Counted from the first letter of the stretch, positions 18,461 through 27,070 are shown. The stretch: 64,000 bases of DNA from Nostoc sp. B(2019) (GCF_010091925.1 NZ_WVID01000001.1:1-64000); one strand, 5' to 3'. Program-made: numbers and translations. The notes: generated from the letters alone by a model not told the origin.

Positions 18461-18665
18461 CCGGTATCACCCGGCCTTTCGTTTGAGGAATGACTTCCGT
18501 CAGGGCACTTTTTCTGCTGAACATGGCCTTTCGGTTGAGCCAGACAATCAGAATGGCGGCAGCCATGAACGCAAATGTGTCGTAAGGTTGTGCGTCGGGC
18601 CAGATAGGATTGTTGAGTTGAAAATGGAACAACGCAGGGAGCAGGATGCTGCCCCGCGTCGCGAC
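18426..18665 (-). pseudogene. C-terminal fragment of a membrane protein
   Basis: In a different frame from the hydrolase, the translation reads ILLPALFHFQLNNPIWPDAQ, then a hydrophobic stretch (TFAFMAAAILIVWLN) and RKAMFSRKSALTEVIPQ. This looks like the genuine last segment of a multi-spanning membrane protein with no beginning. The family is uncertain; a CPBP-type protease tail is one possibility. It is joined to the hydrolase at about 18665-18680. Confidence 0.45.
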
Positions 18666-19734
18666 GTGCCGGGAGTTCGGCGGCTCCATCGAGCATATAC
18701 ACGGGTACCTCAAGCTGCTTGACGGTCTGGCGAAAGTCGATCGCTTGTAGTTGGGGATACATGACTGAAAACATATCAATCAACCCTCTCAACACATTTA
18801 CTTTCTCCACCAAGTTATACTCGCTGTCAAACATGCCCCAAGGCCCGAGGTTAGCTTCTGTGCCACGCTTGATGTAGGACTGCGGCGGTCTGTAAGGTTT
18901 AGAGAGCCGATCGTATTGCCCCAAGACAAAGGCATTGGCGTAAGGCATATCTTTGTAGGGCGGCTCACCATAGGCTCGCATTTTAGCGGACAGTGAGGCA
19001 TCACCCGTTACGGCTGCGAGGGTCAAAACATCCTGATAAAGCCGTCGATCGGTTTCACGCTGACTGACCATCTGACCACTGCCAATCCAGGCGTAATACA
19101 ATTCCGGCTGACTTTGCACAGCTAGTACTCCAAAGGTGCTGCCCCAAGATTCACCGAGCAGGTAGATTTTTTTCTCGTCGAATCGCTGGCGGAGATAGTT
19201 GGTTAGCGCGATCGTATCGGATACCGCTTGATCGAGGGTCAAAGTTTCAGTTGGATCGAGGGCTGAGTAAGATTTCCCCGTGCCACGCTGATCCCAACCT
19301 ACCACCACAAAATTTTGGGTCAGATCATCAAGTAGTACCCGCACAAAGGGTAGATCACTCTGCCCCGGCCCACCGCTTAAATAAAGCAATACGGGTTTAT
19401 CAGTGCTGTAACCGCGTAGCATAATCCATTGCTCGTGACCCCCCAGGCGCACCTTTTCCAGACGGGCAATACTACCCGCTAAGGCCTTACCGCTAGCGTC
19501 AAGAATCATCGGAGAATCCACCCCGCGCCGTAGCCAACCGCAAAGCTCGTCATCATTACGATGAAAGCCTGAGATGCTGTTGTCGGCCCACGCGGCATCG
19601 TCTGGGCAATCGATAAACCCAGTAGTACCACTGCCGTTGTCGTGATCACGCCCCTGTGCAGTAAATTTGGTTGAATCCTCATGACGCGCTTGCTCCAAAA
19701 TTAGCTCAGTACCCCCTTGAAGAAGGAAACTCAT
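18457..19734 (-). pseudogene. Alpha/beta hydrolase (prolyl aminopeptidase-like), disrupted at both ends
   Basis: The middle (about residues 75-360) is a good alpha/beta hydrolase: oxyanion region LYLSGGPGQSD, FVVVGWDQRGTGKSYSALDP, nucleophile elbow GESWGS, and VPVYMLDGAAELPARRD. The frame then runs into nonsense (AGQHPAPC onward), so the part carrying the catalytic His is lost. At the 5' end residues 1-75 also look out of frame; the alternative frame 19506-19682 gives a signal-anchor (TTTAVVLLGLSIAQT) ending in a stop at 19506-19508. The ATG overlaps the upstream stop (ATGA), so it was the second gene of an operon. Base composition is GC-richer than the neighbours. I judge it inactive. Confidence 0.75.
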
Positions 19735-20708
19735 TCACCCTTGCCTGTCGGTCTAATCATAGGCATTGTCACGCGATCGCTACGAATCAGAAAGCGGCCA
19801 TTGAGGCGAATGGGCAATGGATCGCCGGAAAACGGTGCCACAGGCGATCCGGGCCGCTGGGCATTGATGTGCAGGTGGGGTTCGTCGCTCGCACCAGAGT
19901 TGCCCACTTCTGCAATGCGATCGCCAACCTTAACAACCGTTCCAGTCTGCACCGAGAGACTCCGGGGACGAAAATGGGCGAGTAAGACATCGGTATCGCC
20001 ACAACGCAGGATGACGTAATTACCCGCACGATTTACCGGATCAATTTGTGGAATTGTCATATCTGAAAAGCCATCGATCGCTTGAACGATCTTGCCTGGA
20101 CAGGGGGCCAAAACAGGCTCTCCATAAATGTGGTAGGCCGCCGGATCACTGGGAACTAACCCGTTTGCCCGCAAGCCAAGCGGATCGATCTGGATAATAT
20201 CGATGCCGTAGCTCTGCCCTCGATAGGCACGAAAACGCGGCACTGACTCGTCCATCGTTTTCAGATGTGCATTAATCCGAATGTCGCTACCGCCATTGAG
20301 GATGAGATAGTCACCACCGTGCAGCGGAAAGGCGAGATCGACAGCGGGAATCGAGGGTGGAAACTGACCTGCCCAACTTTGCACTGCTTCGTTTCCTACA
20401 AAAACCCCAAAGGCAACGAAACCAATCATGGCAATCCAGCCGAGCCAGCTAGACGGCAGCTTGCGCTGGGGTTTGTGTCGTCGAAGCCCAATCATCAAAG
20501 CCAGAACAAAGAGCAACCCATAGAGATAAGGTGTCCACCAAGGCGGAAAAACCCAGACTCCCATGCGGGCGATCGCAAATAAGGTCATTGCCGTTACGAG
20601 GGCTTGTAGCGAAACACCCATCAAGTTGCGTGGCGGCGCGATCGCTATCCATGCAATTAGGACAAGCGGTAAAAGAATCTGAGCCAAAATCAGTGAGGCA
20701 ATCATCAT
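19731..20708 (-). CDS. M23-like peptidase domain membrane protein
   Basis: A 325-residue protein with three or four hydrophobic segments (about 3-23, 33-50, 58-75, 90-108) and a C-terminal LytM/M23-type domain (about 125-300). H245 (LLAHF) and the HLH pair at 278-280 fit M23 zinc and catalytic positions, but the first ligand motif, normally H-x-G-x-D, reads SYGID at 166-170 with Ser for His. It may therefore be a non-peptidase binding domain. GC content is visibly above that of neighbours. It precedes the broken hydrolase with a 4-base overlap, suggesting the pair arrived together. Confidence 0.75.
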   Translation of the reverse strand: MMIASLILAQILLPLVLIAWIAIAPPRNLMGVSLQALVTAMTLFAIARMGVWVFPPWWTPYLYGLLFVLALMIGLRRHKPQRKLPSSWLGWIAMIGFVAFGVFVGNEAVQSWAGQFPPSIPAVDLAFPLHGGDYLILNGGSDIRINAHLKTMDESVPRFRAYRGQSYGIDIIQIDPLGLRANGLVPSDPAAYHIYGEPVLAPCPGKIVQAIDGFSDMTIPQIDPVNRAGNYVILRCGDTDVLLAHFRPRSLSVQTGTVVKVGDRIAEVGNSGASDEPHLHINAQRPGSPVAPFSGDPLPIRLNGRFLIRSDRVTMPMIRPTGKGE

Positions 20709-21039
20709 TTTTTGTCTCGGATAGATAGCCTGATTGCTCGGTTCTAATCAGGCTGTCAGCAACGATAAAAACTAATCCCACTCAGAGAAAATAAAGAAAT
20801 TTTCTATATTTAAATGTAAGGCTTAAACTGTTGCCAAAAAATCTGTATTTGCACACAACAGGAAGGAGAGCAGGGGAAGCAAGGGGACAAGGAGGAGAAA
20901 ATACTGTCTGTTATCTCCTGCCTTCTGCTTCTTGACTTTTGACTCCTGACCACTTAATGACTAATTACTGAAGTTACTACTAAGAAATATGAAAATGTCG
21001 GTTACAATAAGGCTGCATTGGCTTTTATCGAAGCTAGGG
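20709..21039. other. Gap before the mgdA leader
   Basis: No gene supported. Near 20870-20955 there are purine-rich AGGGGAGCAAGG-type and complementary TCTCCTGCCTTCTGC/TTGACTTTTGACTCC heptamers, forming an imperfect inverted repeat of the type seen elsewhere in the window. Confidence 0.5.
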
Positions 21040-21092
21040 GCAATAACGCTAAAAACCTTCGCTGAAAAGCGATGGGTGTTGGTTGTTATTGC
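21040..21092 (+). ncRNA. Candidate structured RNA leader upstream of mgdA
   Basis: GCAATAAC (21040-21047) pairs perfectly with GTTATTGC (21085-21092), enclosing TCGCT-GAAA-AGCGA (21059-21072), a 5-base stem capped by a GAAA tetraloop. This nested fold starts 278 bases upstream of the mgdA start on the same strand. It could be part of a long 5' leader, a small RNA, or chance. I do not recognise a known riboswitch. Confidence 0.35.
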
Positions 21093-21317
21093 TATATGTC
21101 CCAACGGCAAGCTACTGCTACCTTGTCATAACTTTGCCTAACCCAAAGTTCCATTAATGGGCGACTTTACGAGGTTTATCGTGATTTCAGGAGATAAACA
21201 ATGATCACCAATCTCACGAAAGGTTAAAAATGGATGAAGGTTGCAAAATTTGATGTTGTCTGATTTCTAGCTTCTTTACGGGTGTAGACTAATACTGCTT
21301 TTTGCATCAAGTAACCT

Positions 21318-22730
21318 ATGCCAGCGAATTCCTGGCCCGAAAAAGATTCTTACAATGAGCTTGATCCGCTCAACTCCTTGTTGTCTGACCTATCAGCAGA
21401 CGAGGAGTCAATGATAGAGACAGATGCCGTGTCTCTAACATCACGGTTTCAAGGTCGTAGACGTAAAGCCGCTCTAGTTTTGACAATCGTCTGGAGTGGC
21501 ACGATCGCACTGCATTTAGCTTCTTGGGGTTCTATATTTATCCTGGGATTGACCACCATCTTAGGACTTCATGCCTTAGTGGTAGTGTTTACCAGACCTC
21601 GCCACTATTCTAAAGAAATGCAAGGAGATTTGCCTTGTGTGTCTCTATTAGTGGCAGCGAAAAATGAGGAAGCGGTAATTGCTAAATTAGTCAAAAATCT
21701 CTGTAGTCTGGAATATCCAGATGGACAGTACGAAGTATGGATAATTGATGATTACAGCACCGACAGCACGCCACAGTTATTAGCAGAACTAGAGCAGCAA
21801 TATGACCAACTTAAGGTACTTAGGCGCTCAGCCGAAGCAAGTGGCGGCAAGTCAGGGGCGTTAAATCAAGTACTCCCCCAGACAAAAGGCGAAATTATAG
21901 CAGTGTTTGATGCTGATGCCCAAGTGACACCAGACTTATTGCTACAAGTAATACCTTTATTTCAAAGAGAAAAGGTGGGGGCGGTGCAGGTGCGAAAAGC
22001 GATCGCCAACGCTAAAGAAAATTTTTGGACTAAGGGTCAAATGGCAGAAATGGCACTTGATACCTGGTTTCAACAACAACGGACTGCCCTTGGTGGAATT
22101 GGCGAACTACGGGGTAACGGTCAATTTGTCAGACGTTCAGCTTTAGATAGCTGTGGTGGATGGAATGAGGAAACCATCACCGATGATTTGGATTTGACAA
22201 TCCGCTTACATTTGGAGAAATGGGATATTGAATGTGTGTTCTACCCAGCGGTGCAAGAAGAAGGAGTGACGACGGCGATCGCCCTTTGGCATCAGCGTAA
22301 CCGTTGGGCAGAAGGTGGATATCAGCGCTATTTAGATTACTGGGGCTTGATTATCAAAAACCGCATGGGAGGGCGCAAAACCTGGGATTTGTTGATGTTT
22401 ATGCTGATTATGTATATCTTGCCTACAGCAACAGTACCAGATTTATTAATGGCGATCGCCCGGCATCGTCCCCCAATGCTCACTCCCGTAACTGGCTTGT
22501 CAGTCACTATGTCAATGGTCGGGATGTATACAGGTCTGAAGCGGATACGTCAAGATCAGAAATTTCAGGTTTATACATACTTCCTGTTACTGCTTCAGAC
22601 GTTGCGTGGCAATTTATATATGTTGCACTGGTTATTGGTTATGAGCAGTACCACAGCCCGGATGGCGGTAAGACCAAAGCGGTTGAAATGGGTGAAGACT
22701 GTGCATACGGGTATAGGACATGGGGCATAG
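21318..22730 (+). CDS. mgdA: Beta-monoglucosyldiacylglycerol synthase
   Basis: A 470-residue GT2 glycosyltransferase that transfers glucose from UDP-glucose to diacylglycerol, the first step of galactolipid synthesis for cyanobacterial thylakoids. The sequence is closely like the enzyme described in Anabaena (All3944) and Synechocystis (Sll1377). Features: two N-terminal membrane segments (about 48-90), a GT2 core with VSLLVAAKNEE, the metal-binding FDADAQ, the TDDLDL acceptor motif and QRNRW, then C-terminal hydrophobic segments (about 355-440). The product is epimerised by a separate enzyme. It converges on dnaX. Confidence 0.92.
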   Translation: MPANSWPEKDSYNELDPLNSLLSDLSADEESMIETDAVSLTSRFQGRRRKAALVLTIVWSGTIALHLASWGSIFILGLTTILGLHALVVVFTRPRHYSKEMQGDLPCVSLLVAAKNEEAVIAKLVKNLCSLEYPDGQYEVWIIDDYSTDSTPQLLAELEQQYDQLKVLRRSAEASGGKSGALNQVLPQTKGEIIAVFDADAQVTPDLLLQVIPLFQREKVGAVQVRKAIANAKENFWTKGQMAEMALDTWFQQQRTALGGIGELRGNGQFVRRSALDSCGGWNEETITDDLDLTIRLHLEKWDIECVFYPAVQEEGVTTAIALWHQRNRWAEGGYQRYLDYWGLIIKNRMGGRKTWDLLMFMLIMYILPTATVPDLLMAIARHRPPMLTPVTGLSVTMSMVGMYTGLKRIRQDQKFQVYTYFLLLLQTLRGNLYMLHWLLVMSSTTARMAVRPKRLKWVKTVHTGIGHGA

Positions 22731-22799
22731 GACTGGGGGCTGGGGAGGAAGCAGGGGAGCAAAAGAATAATTCTCTTTTCCAATACCCAATACCAGTCC
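22730..22799. repeat. Inverted repeat between convergent mgdA and dnaX
   Basis: GGACTGG (22730-22736) and CCAGTCC (22793-22799) bracket purine-rich GGGGCTGGGGAGG-like and pyrimidine-rich CCAATACCC copies. The element fills the short gap between two converging genes and may end both transcripts. Confidence 0.5.
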
Positions 22800-22810
22800 C
22801 CAATACCCTT

Positions 22811-25800
22811 TTACTCATCATCAACTTCTGATTCCTCTACCCACTCAGGCGTAGTTATGGAGTCAGAAAACTCTGTGGTATCTTCTGTGAAGCGGATAAT
22901 TTGTCCGTTGAAAAATTCTGCTAAGCGCTGAGCTGCGATCGCTACTTCGTCAGGTTCCCAATTAGCAGGGGGTGTCTGGGGTTGTGCTTGCGGCAAAGTT
23001 TGTACTGTACTCCCACCATTTGTCGCCACCGACTCAGTTATTGTTGGTGCTTGCTTGACTGGTTGCGGTACTGGTGCTGGAGACGAAATTTGATTCTCGT
23101 AACTGGCACTAGGTGGCTGCTGAACACGAGTAGAGTCTTTTGGTGGAGGCTCTTTTCTGACTGAGGTAGAGGTCGAAGAAATTCCTTTTTCTAGATTTAC
23201 CTTGACTTCATGTTGGAAAGTCTGCTGAAAAGCCGCCACAATCATCGGTAGATCAGATTTAACTTTTTCATACCATACCTGTTTGATTGCAATACAAGCT
23301 ACAGTCCCGTCAAACTCAATGAGATGGCACATTTGACGTAGCAGTTCTCGTCTTGAGATTGGCTGGAGGTTAGTAAGCACCTGTTGCCAAACCTGAGTTA
23401 AGTCATATTGTGATGTCTCAACCACTTCTGAGGTTACTGGTTCAATTCTTGCAGGTGGCGGAGGAACAGATACAGGTTCTAGGCTTGGTGGTGATGAGTT
23501 ACCAGCATTGTGATTTGTTTGCGGCTCATCTGGGAGAGATGAACTTACAGGGTGATTTTGGGCAACTGCTAGATGATGGTTTAGGGATGCAGAATTGTGA
23601 TTTGTTTGCGTCTCAGTTAAAGGCAAAGAAGAGACTGCGTGATTTTTAGGAACTGCTGGAGGAGATGAAGATACAGCAGGTGTATTGACTCGCGGTGAGA
23701 TACTTGAGACTTGTGGCTGAATATTGGTTGCACTGGGTAACAATCCGAGTAATGTTACCTCTAACCACAAACGTGGCTGGGTGGTGTTTTTAATTTGTAC
23801 TTCAGATGTTCGCAGGTGTTGCTGTCCCGCCAAAATTGCACTCATGTCCAACTTTTTGGCAAACTCAACTAGTGCTGTCCAGGTTTGGCGAGTGCAAGCA
23901 ACTAAATCGTGACGGTTAGGTGCAGTTTGAGCAATCAGTAAATCGCGGTAGAATGCGGCGAGATTTTGGAGAATAGTTAACGGTTCTCGACCAAGATCTA
24001 GGATTTTACGGGTGCAATCTAGAACGGCTTCTGGATTATTTTGAGCGATCGCATCTAAAAGCGCTAGTAAGTCCCGTTCGCTGACTGTACCGACTAAATC
24101 CCAAACTCGGTCTGGTGTCACCTCACCCGATAACAAAGCCAATTGATCGAGCAGACTTTCAGCATCCCGCAATCCTCCCTGAGCAATTTGGCCTACCAAG
24201 GTAACGGCGTCAGGCGAAATAGTAATGTTTTCTTTAAGAGCGATCGCGCTTAAATGTCTCACCATCGCTTCTAACTGAATACGTCTAAAATCAAACCGCT
24301 GACAGCGCGAAATAATAGTTGGCAATACTCGCTGGGGGTCGGTTGTCGCCAATACAAAAACTACATACTTCGGTGGTTCTTCTAGTGTTTTTAGTAGCGC
24401 ATTGAACGCCTGAGTACTGAGCATGTGGCAATTATGTACCAAAAGCCCATTTGCCACAAAGTTATGATTATCTGCCACTTCAATGTCATAGACTCGCTCA
24501 ATCCCAGCGAGGTGAACAGATTCGACTGTTTCCAAACTTGTAATCCATTGAGGGAATGGAATATTGTTTAAGGTCTGCCAGCCATTTTCTACTGGTACTT
24601 GCGCCCAACTGTATATAGTAGTAGGTCTTACTTGTACTACTTCTGGTGTAAAACTTTGTTGCGGCTGAATATCCCATTGCTGTAAGCCAACTGGCAATGA
24701 GTTGATTTTCTGCGTCAGAGAATCCTTCTGTATGCAATTGAATTCGTGGACTTCCTTGTGGACTGAGACTGAGTGAGCCATCATCCATGTACCACTAAGC
24801 GAGTCCTTCTGGGGTAATTTGATTAAGCCAGTCCATAGAGACAAGTTTTTTATCCCCATTTGGTTTAACCATTTCAAAGACATCTTTGAGTTGGGGATGG
24901 CAAGCTGTGTTACAGGTAACTGATATTTTTCCGTATCCTTTGTTAGCTGTAATTCGCAGTTTTGGACGTAATTCTTGAAGGCGACAGGCTTTGTATTCCA
25001 ACCATTCTTGCTGCTTTTCTGAGTGTGTCCAACACAATCTGGGGAATCTGCTGTATTTATTGGGATAACTGATAGAGCAATCCCCAAGTAAGGTTCCGTA
25101 GATAAGTCCAAGTGAATTTGGCTGTATAACTGTCGCATCCGCAAAGAACTTTTCTGTTCTAAGTTCCCAAATTCCGTGTCCTTTTTTATATGGATGTTTT
25201 TCCCAGCGAGACTGGATGCTGATGATTCCTCGGCCTTTTTTTTGTAAAAAGGTTGGGATATCCAGCTTTTCTCCACACCCGCAAGCACAGAAAGGCCGCA
25301 GTAATTCGGCTTGTTTAAAGATAGATTCCAGGTCGTATGATTTTTGCCCAGATGTATTGCCTTTAAACTGGTGTCCGCTAACAAATCTTCGGGTACGTCC
25401 ATCGATACCAAATTTGTAGATGAAGATGCCACATCCACATTCATAGGGGATAGTATCCTCACTCCTTCTTTTACGTCCTTTGCTGGTAGCCATCCCTGGT
25501 TTGTCCTAATTAAATGATTACCTGTACATCTAATTTCTCGGTTAGTTGTCTTGATAATCAGGGTTTGCCGTTCTCCTTGGTCTAACCACTTGACAACTTT
25601 TTTGAATTCCCACTTACCTGATGAGTCGTTGTAGCTCAAAACCCTCTTATCTTTGATTTTGGGGTCATCGATTCTTTTAAGTCCGTCATCAGTCAAGACC
25701 AGAGAATCTCCCGTTAGGCATTCATCCACCACATAAACCTTGTAGCGACACTGCACAGGAGCAAACTGGGCCTTTTCAATCAGTTCGCGGATGTTATCGA

Positions 25801-26107
25801 CACCAGTGTTACTAGCGGCGTCGATTTCTATTACATCTAGGGAATACCCTTTAGTGATTCCTTGACAAACATCGCACACGCCGCAGGGTTCAGCAGTTGG
25901 TTTGTCACTTTTCAAACAATTGAGAGATTTGGCCAAAATGCGGGCGCTAGAAGTTTTCCCTGTACCTCTGGGGCCAGTGAACAAATAGGCAGGGGCGATT
26001 TTGGCTGTACGAATTGCGTTGGTGAGAGTGGTAGCGATCGCCTCTTGGCCCACCAGTTCAGCAAAACTCTTGGGGCGATACTTGTGGTGCAGGGGTTCGT
26101 AAGACAT
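22811..26107 (-). CDS. dnaX: DNA polymerase III gamma/tau subunit with an intein
   Basis: The clamp-loader ATPase that loads the sliding clamp at the replication fork. The 1098-residue reading frame contains 668 residues of DnaX plus a 430-residue intein. Extein features: Walker A GPRGTGKTSSAR (45-56), the zinc site C64/C75/C78/C81, and Walker B VVDE-CHML, which the intein splits exactly between Glu129 and Cys. After the intein come LLKTLEEPP, the sensor region ATTDPQRVLPTI, and domain III, followed by a Pro/Ser-rich tail (tau-like). Splicing must occur for a working ATPase. A separate endonuclease is encoded out of frame inside the intein. Confidence 0.95.
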   Translation of the reverse strand: MSYEPLHHKYRPKSFAELVGQEAIATTLTNAIRTAKIAPAYLFTGPRGTGKTSSARILAKSLNCLKSDKPTAEPCGVCDVCQGITKGYSLDVIEIDAASNTGVDNIRELIEKAQFAPVQCRYKVYVVDECLTGDSLVLTDDGLKRIDDPKIKDKRVLSYNDSSGKWEFKKVVKWLDQGERQTLIIKTTNREIRCTGNHLIRTNQGWLPAKDVKEGVRILSPMNVDVASSSTNLVSMDVPEDLLADTSLKAIHLGKNHTTWNLSLNKPNYCGLSVLAGVEKSWISQPFYKKKAEESSASSLAGKNIHIKKDTEFGNLEQKSSLRMRQLYSQIHLDLSTEPYLGIALSVIPINTADSPDCVGHTQKSSKNGWNTKPVAFKNYVQNCELQLTKDTEKYQLPVTQLAIPNSKMSLKWLNQMGIKNLSLWTGLIKLPQKDSLSGTWMMAHSVSVHKEVHEFNCIQKDSLTQKINSLPVGLQQWDIQPQQSFTPEVVQVRPTTIYSWAQVPVENGWQTLNNIPFPQWITSLETVESVHLAGIERVYDIEVADNHNFVANGLLVHNCHMLSTQAFNALLKTLEEPPKYVVFVLATTDPQRVLPTIISRCQRFDFRRIQLEAMVRHLSAIALKENITISPDAVTLVGQIAQGGLRDAESLLDQLALLSGEVTPDRVWDLVGTVSERDLLALLDAIAQNNPEAVLDCTRKILDLGREPLTILQNLAAFYRDLLIAQTAPNRHDLVACTRQTWTALVEFAKKLDMSAILAGQQHLRTSEVQIKNTTQPRLWLEVTLLGLLPSATNIQPQVSSISPRVNTPAVSSSPPAVPKNHAVSSLPLTETQTNHNSASLNHHLAVAQNHPVSSSLPDEPQTNHNAGNSSPPSLEPVSVPPPPARIEPVTSEVVETSQYDLTQVWQQVLTNLQPISRRELLRQMCHLIEFDGTVACIAIKQVWYEKVKSDLPMIVAAFQQTFQHEVKVNLEKGISSTSTSVRKEPPPKDSTRVQQPPSASYENQISSPAPVPQPVKQAPTITESVATNGGSTVQTLPQAQPQTPPANWEPDEVAIAAQRLAEFFNGQIIRFTEDTTEFSDSITTPEWVEESEVDDE
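24431..25720 (-). mobile_element. DnaX intein (430 residues)
   Basis: Protein-splicing element between DnaX Glu129 and the following Cys. It starts with Cys1 (block A CLTGDSLVLT), has block B with GNHLIRTNQGWLPAKDV (68-84), and ends with block F VYDIEVADNHNFVANG and block G LLVHN, followed by Cys+1. All splicing residues (Cys1, block B His69, terminal His-Asn, Cys+1) are present, so splicing should work. The length equals the 430 residues I recall for the Synechocystis DnaX intein. Residues about 97-405 in this frame show no LAGLIDADG motif and are Ser/Lys-rich. Confidence 0.93.
24498..25493 (-). pseudogene. LAGLIDADG homing endonuclease nested in the -1 frame of the intein, amber-interrupted
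   Basis: Read one base back from the intein frame, the same DNA encodes about 331 residues typical of a homing endonuclease. There are cysteine-rich zinc-binding-like motifs YECGCGIFIYKFG...RRFVSGHQF (17-42) and FCACGCGEKLD (68-78), LAGLIDADG helix 1 LGLIYGTLLGDCS (128-140), and helix 2 GLA-stop-WYMDDGSLS. The single TAG (24797-24795) falls inside helix 2; a TGG-to-TAG change would explain it and would be only Gly-to-Ser in the intein frame. It has its own ATG at 25493, preceded by AGGA (25507-25504) with 10 bases spacing and by an in-frame stop at 25508-25506. It ends just before intein block F. Probably inactive in this strain unless the amber is suppressed. Confidence 0.85.
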
Positions 26108-26347
26108 GGAGAAATGGACTTCAATGCCTTTTAACGTTGATTAGTAGCACCGAGTCGAGTTTGGTATTTTACTATTTTAACTAATTCCACCAGAAGTCTG
26201 CCGCTATAAATATACTCAGTTGGCGCTGCTTTGTAGATGTTGTCATACCCTAGAAGAGATCAGGAAATTCCCGTCTATACATTTTATTGATGGGAGTAAG
26301 GTTATGATACATTGCGATCGCTACAATCTTAGGGTAAGCAATACTCA

Positions 26348-27043
26348 ATGGTGCAGCAAATGCTCAGGCGGCTAGTTCAGTGGCTCAAAAGGCTTTTTCA
26401 ACGCTTGTTTGGTAAAAAACAGACTGCCTCGAAAGTTAGGAGGGATGTGCAAAGAGAACCAGCACCACCCCTAACTGATACAGATTTGGAATTTCTCTTC
26501 AATGAACTTCTACAAGGAGTACATCAGGCAAGAGGGCAAGCGTGGGCACTGAAGTGGCTGCATAATATTGAACATCGCATTCCAACTGAACGGTGGGTCG
26601 AATGGTTACGGCGCTTTGGTGAAAGATTGCTAGCATCACCCACACCTAATAATGAAATAGCTGCGCGGTTGGTGCAACTGGGCGAGTTGGGCGTCGGCGA
26701 AATCGGAGACGTTGCATATAATATTGGCATGCAAATGCTGACGCGTAATCAAAGCGAACCAATTTGGGAATACGAAGGACCAGATCATCTCAGCATGATG
26801 CCGCTTGAAGAAACCTCACCAGTAGTCACAGAAGTAGATGGCACAGAAAACCCCCCAGACGAAGAATACCAAAGCGTCACCCTAGAAGAATTATTTGTGA
26901 TGTTGCAGCAGGATGAGAACTTACGCCAGCAGATGGCCCAACAACTGGCAATTGAGACAGATGATCCACAAATTATTGTCGATGCATTGTTGAATCAGTT
27001 CTATACTGCTGGTCAATCAACTACAGAGCAAACAGAAACTTGA
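26348..27043 (+). CDS. Conserved protein sharing modules with the adjacent TPR-CHAT protease
   Basis: A 231-residue protein of unknown function. An Arg/Trp-rich amphipathic N-terminus (MLRRLVQWLKRLFQRLFGKK, 5-24) is followed by an all-helical domain (about 42-135), with LLQGVHQARGQAW and LLASPTPNNEIAARLVQLGE, a short linker with WEYEGPD, and a C-terminal helical module TLEELFVMLQQDENLRQQMA (about 178-215). Each part has a close counterpart in the N-terminal 370 residues of the next gene, which adds TPR and CHAT domains. I infer an adaptor or regulator of that protease. AGGG at 26331-26334 precedes the ATG. Confidence 0.7.
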   Translation: MVQQMLRRLVQWLKRLFQRLFGKKQTASKVRRDVQREPAPPLTDTDLEFLFNELLQGVHQARGQAWALKWLHNIEHRIPTERWVEWLRRFGERLLASPTPNNEIAARLVQLGELGVGEIGDVAYNIGMQMLTRNQSEPIWEYEGPDHLSMMPLEETSPVVTEVDGTENPPDEEYQSVTLEELFVMLQQDENLRQQMAQQLAIETDDPQIIVDALLNQFYTAGQSTTEQTET

Positions 27044-27070
27044 CCAAATCAGTGAATATTTAGGAGTCCT

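Noticed and set aside
18348-18722. Plus-strand reading frame of 124 codons
   Set aside because: It is opposite the hydrolase remnants, has no homology-like pattern and arises from GC-rich DNA.
22811-26107. Programmed -1 frameshift in dnaX joining the intein to the endonuclease
   Set aside because: A stop lies in the -1 frame at 25508-25506, just before the endonuclease ATG, and I see no clear slippery site after it. Independent initiation is simpler.
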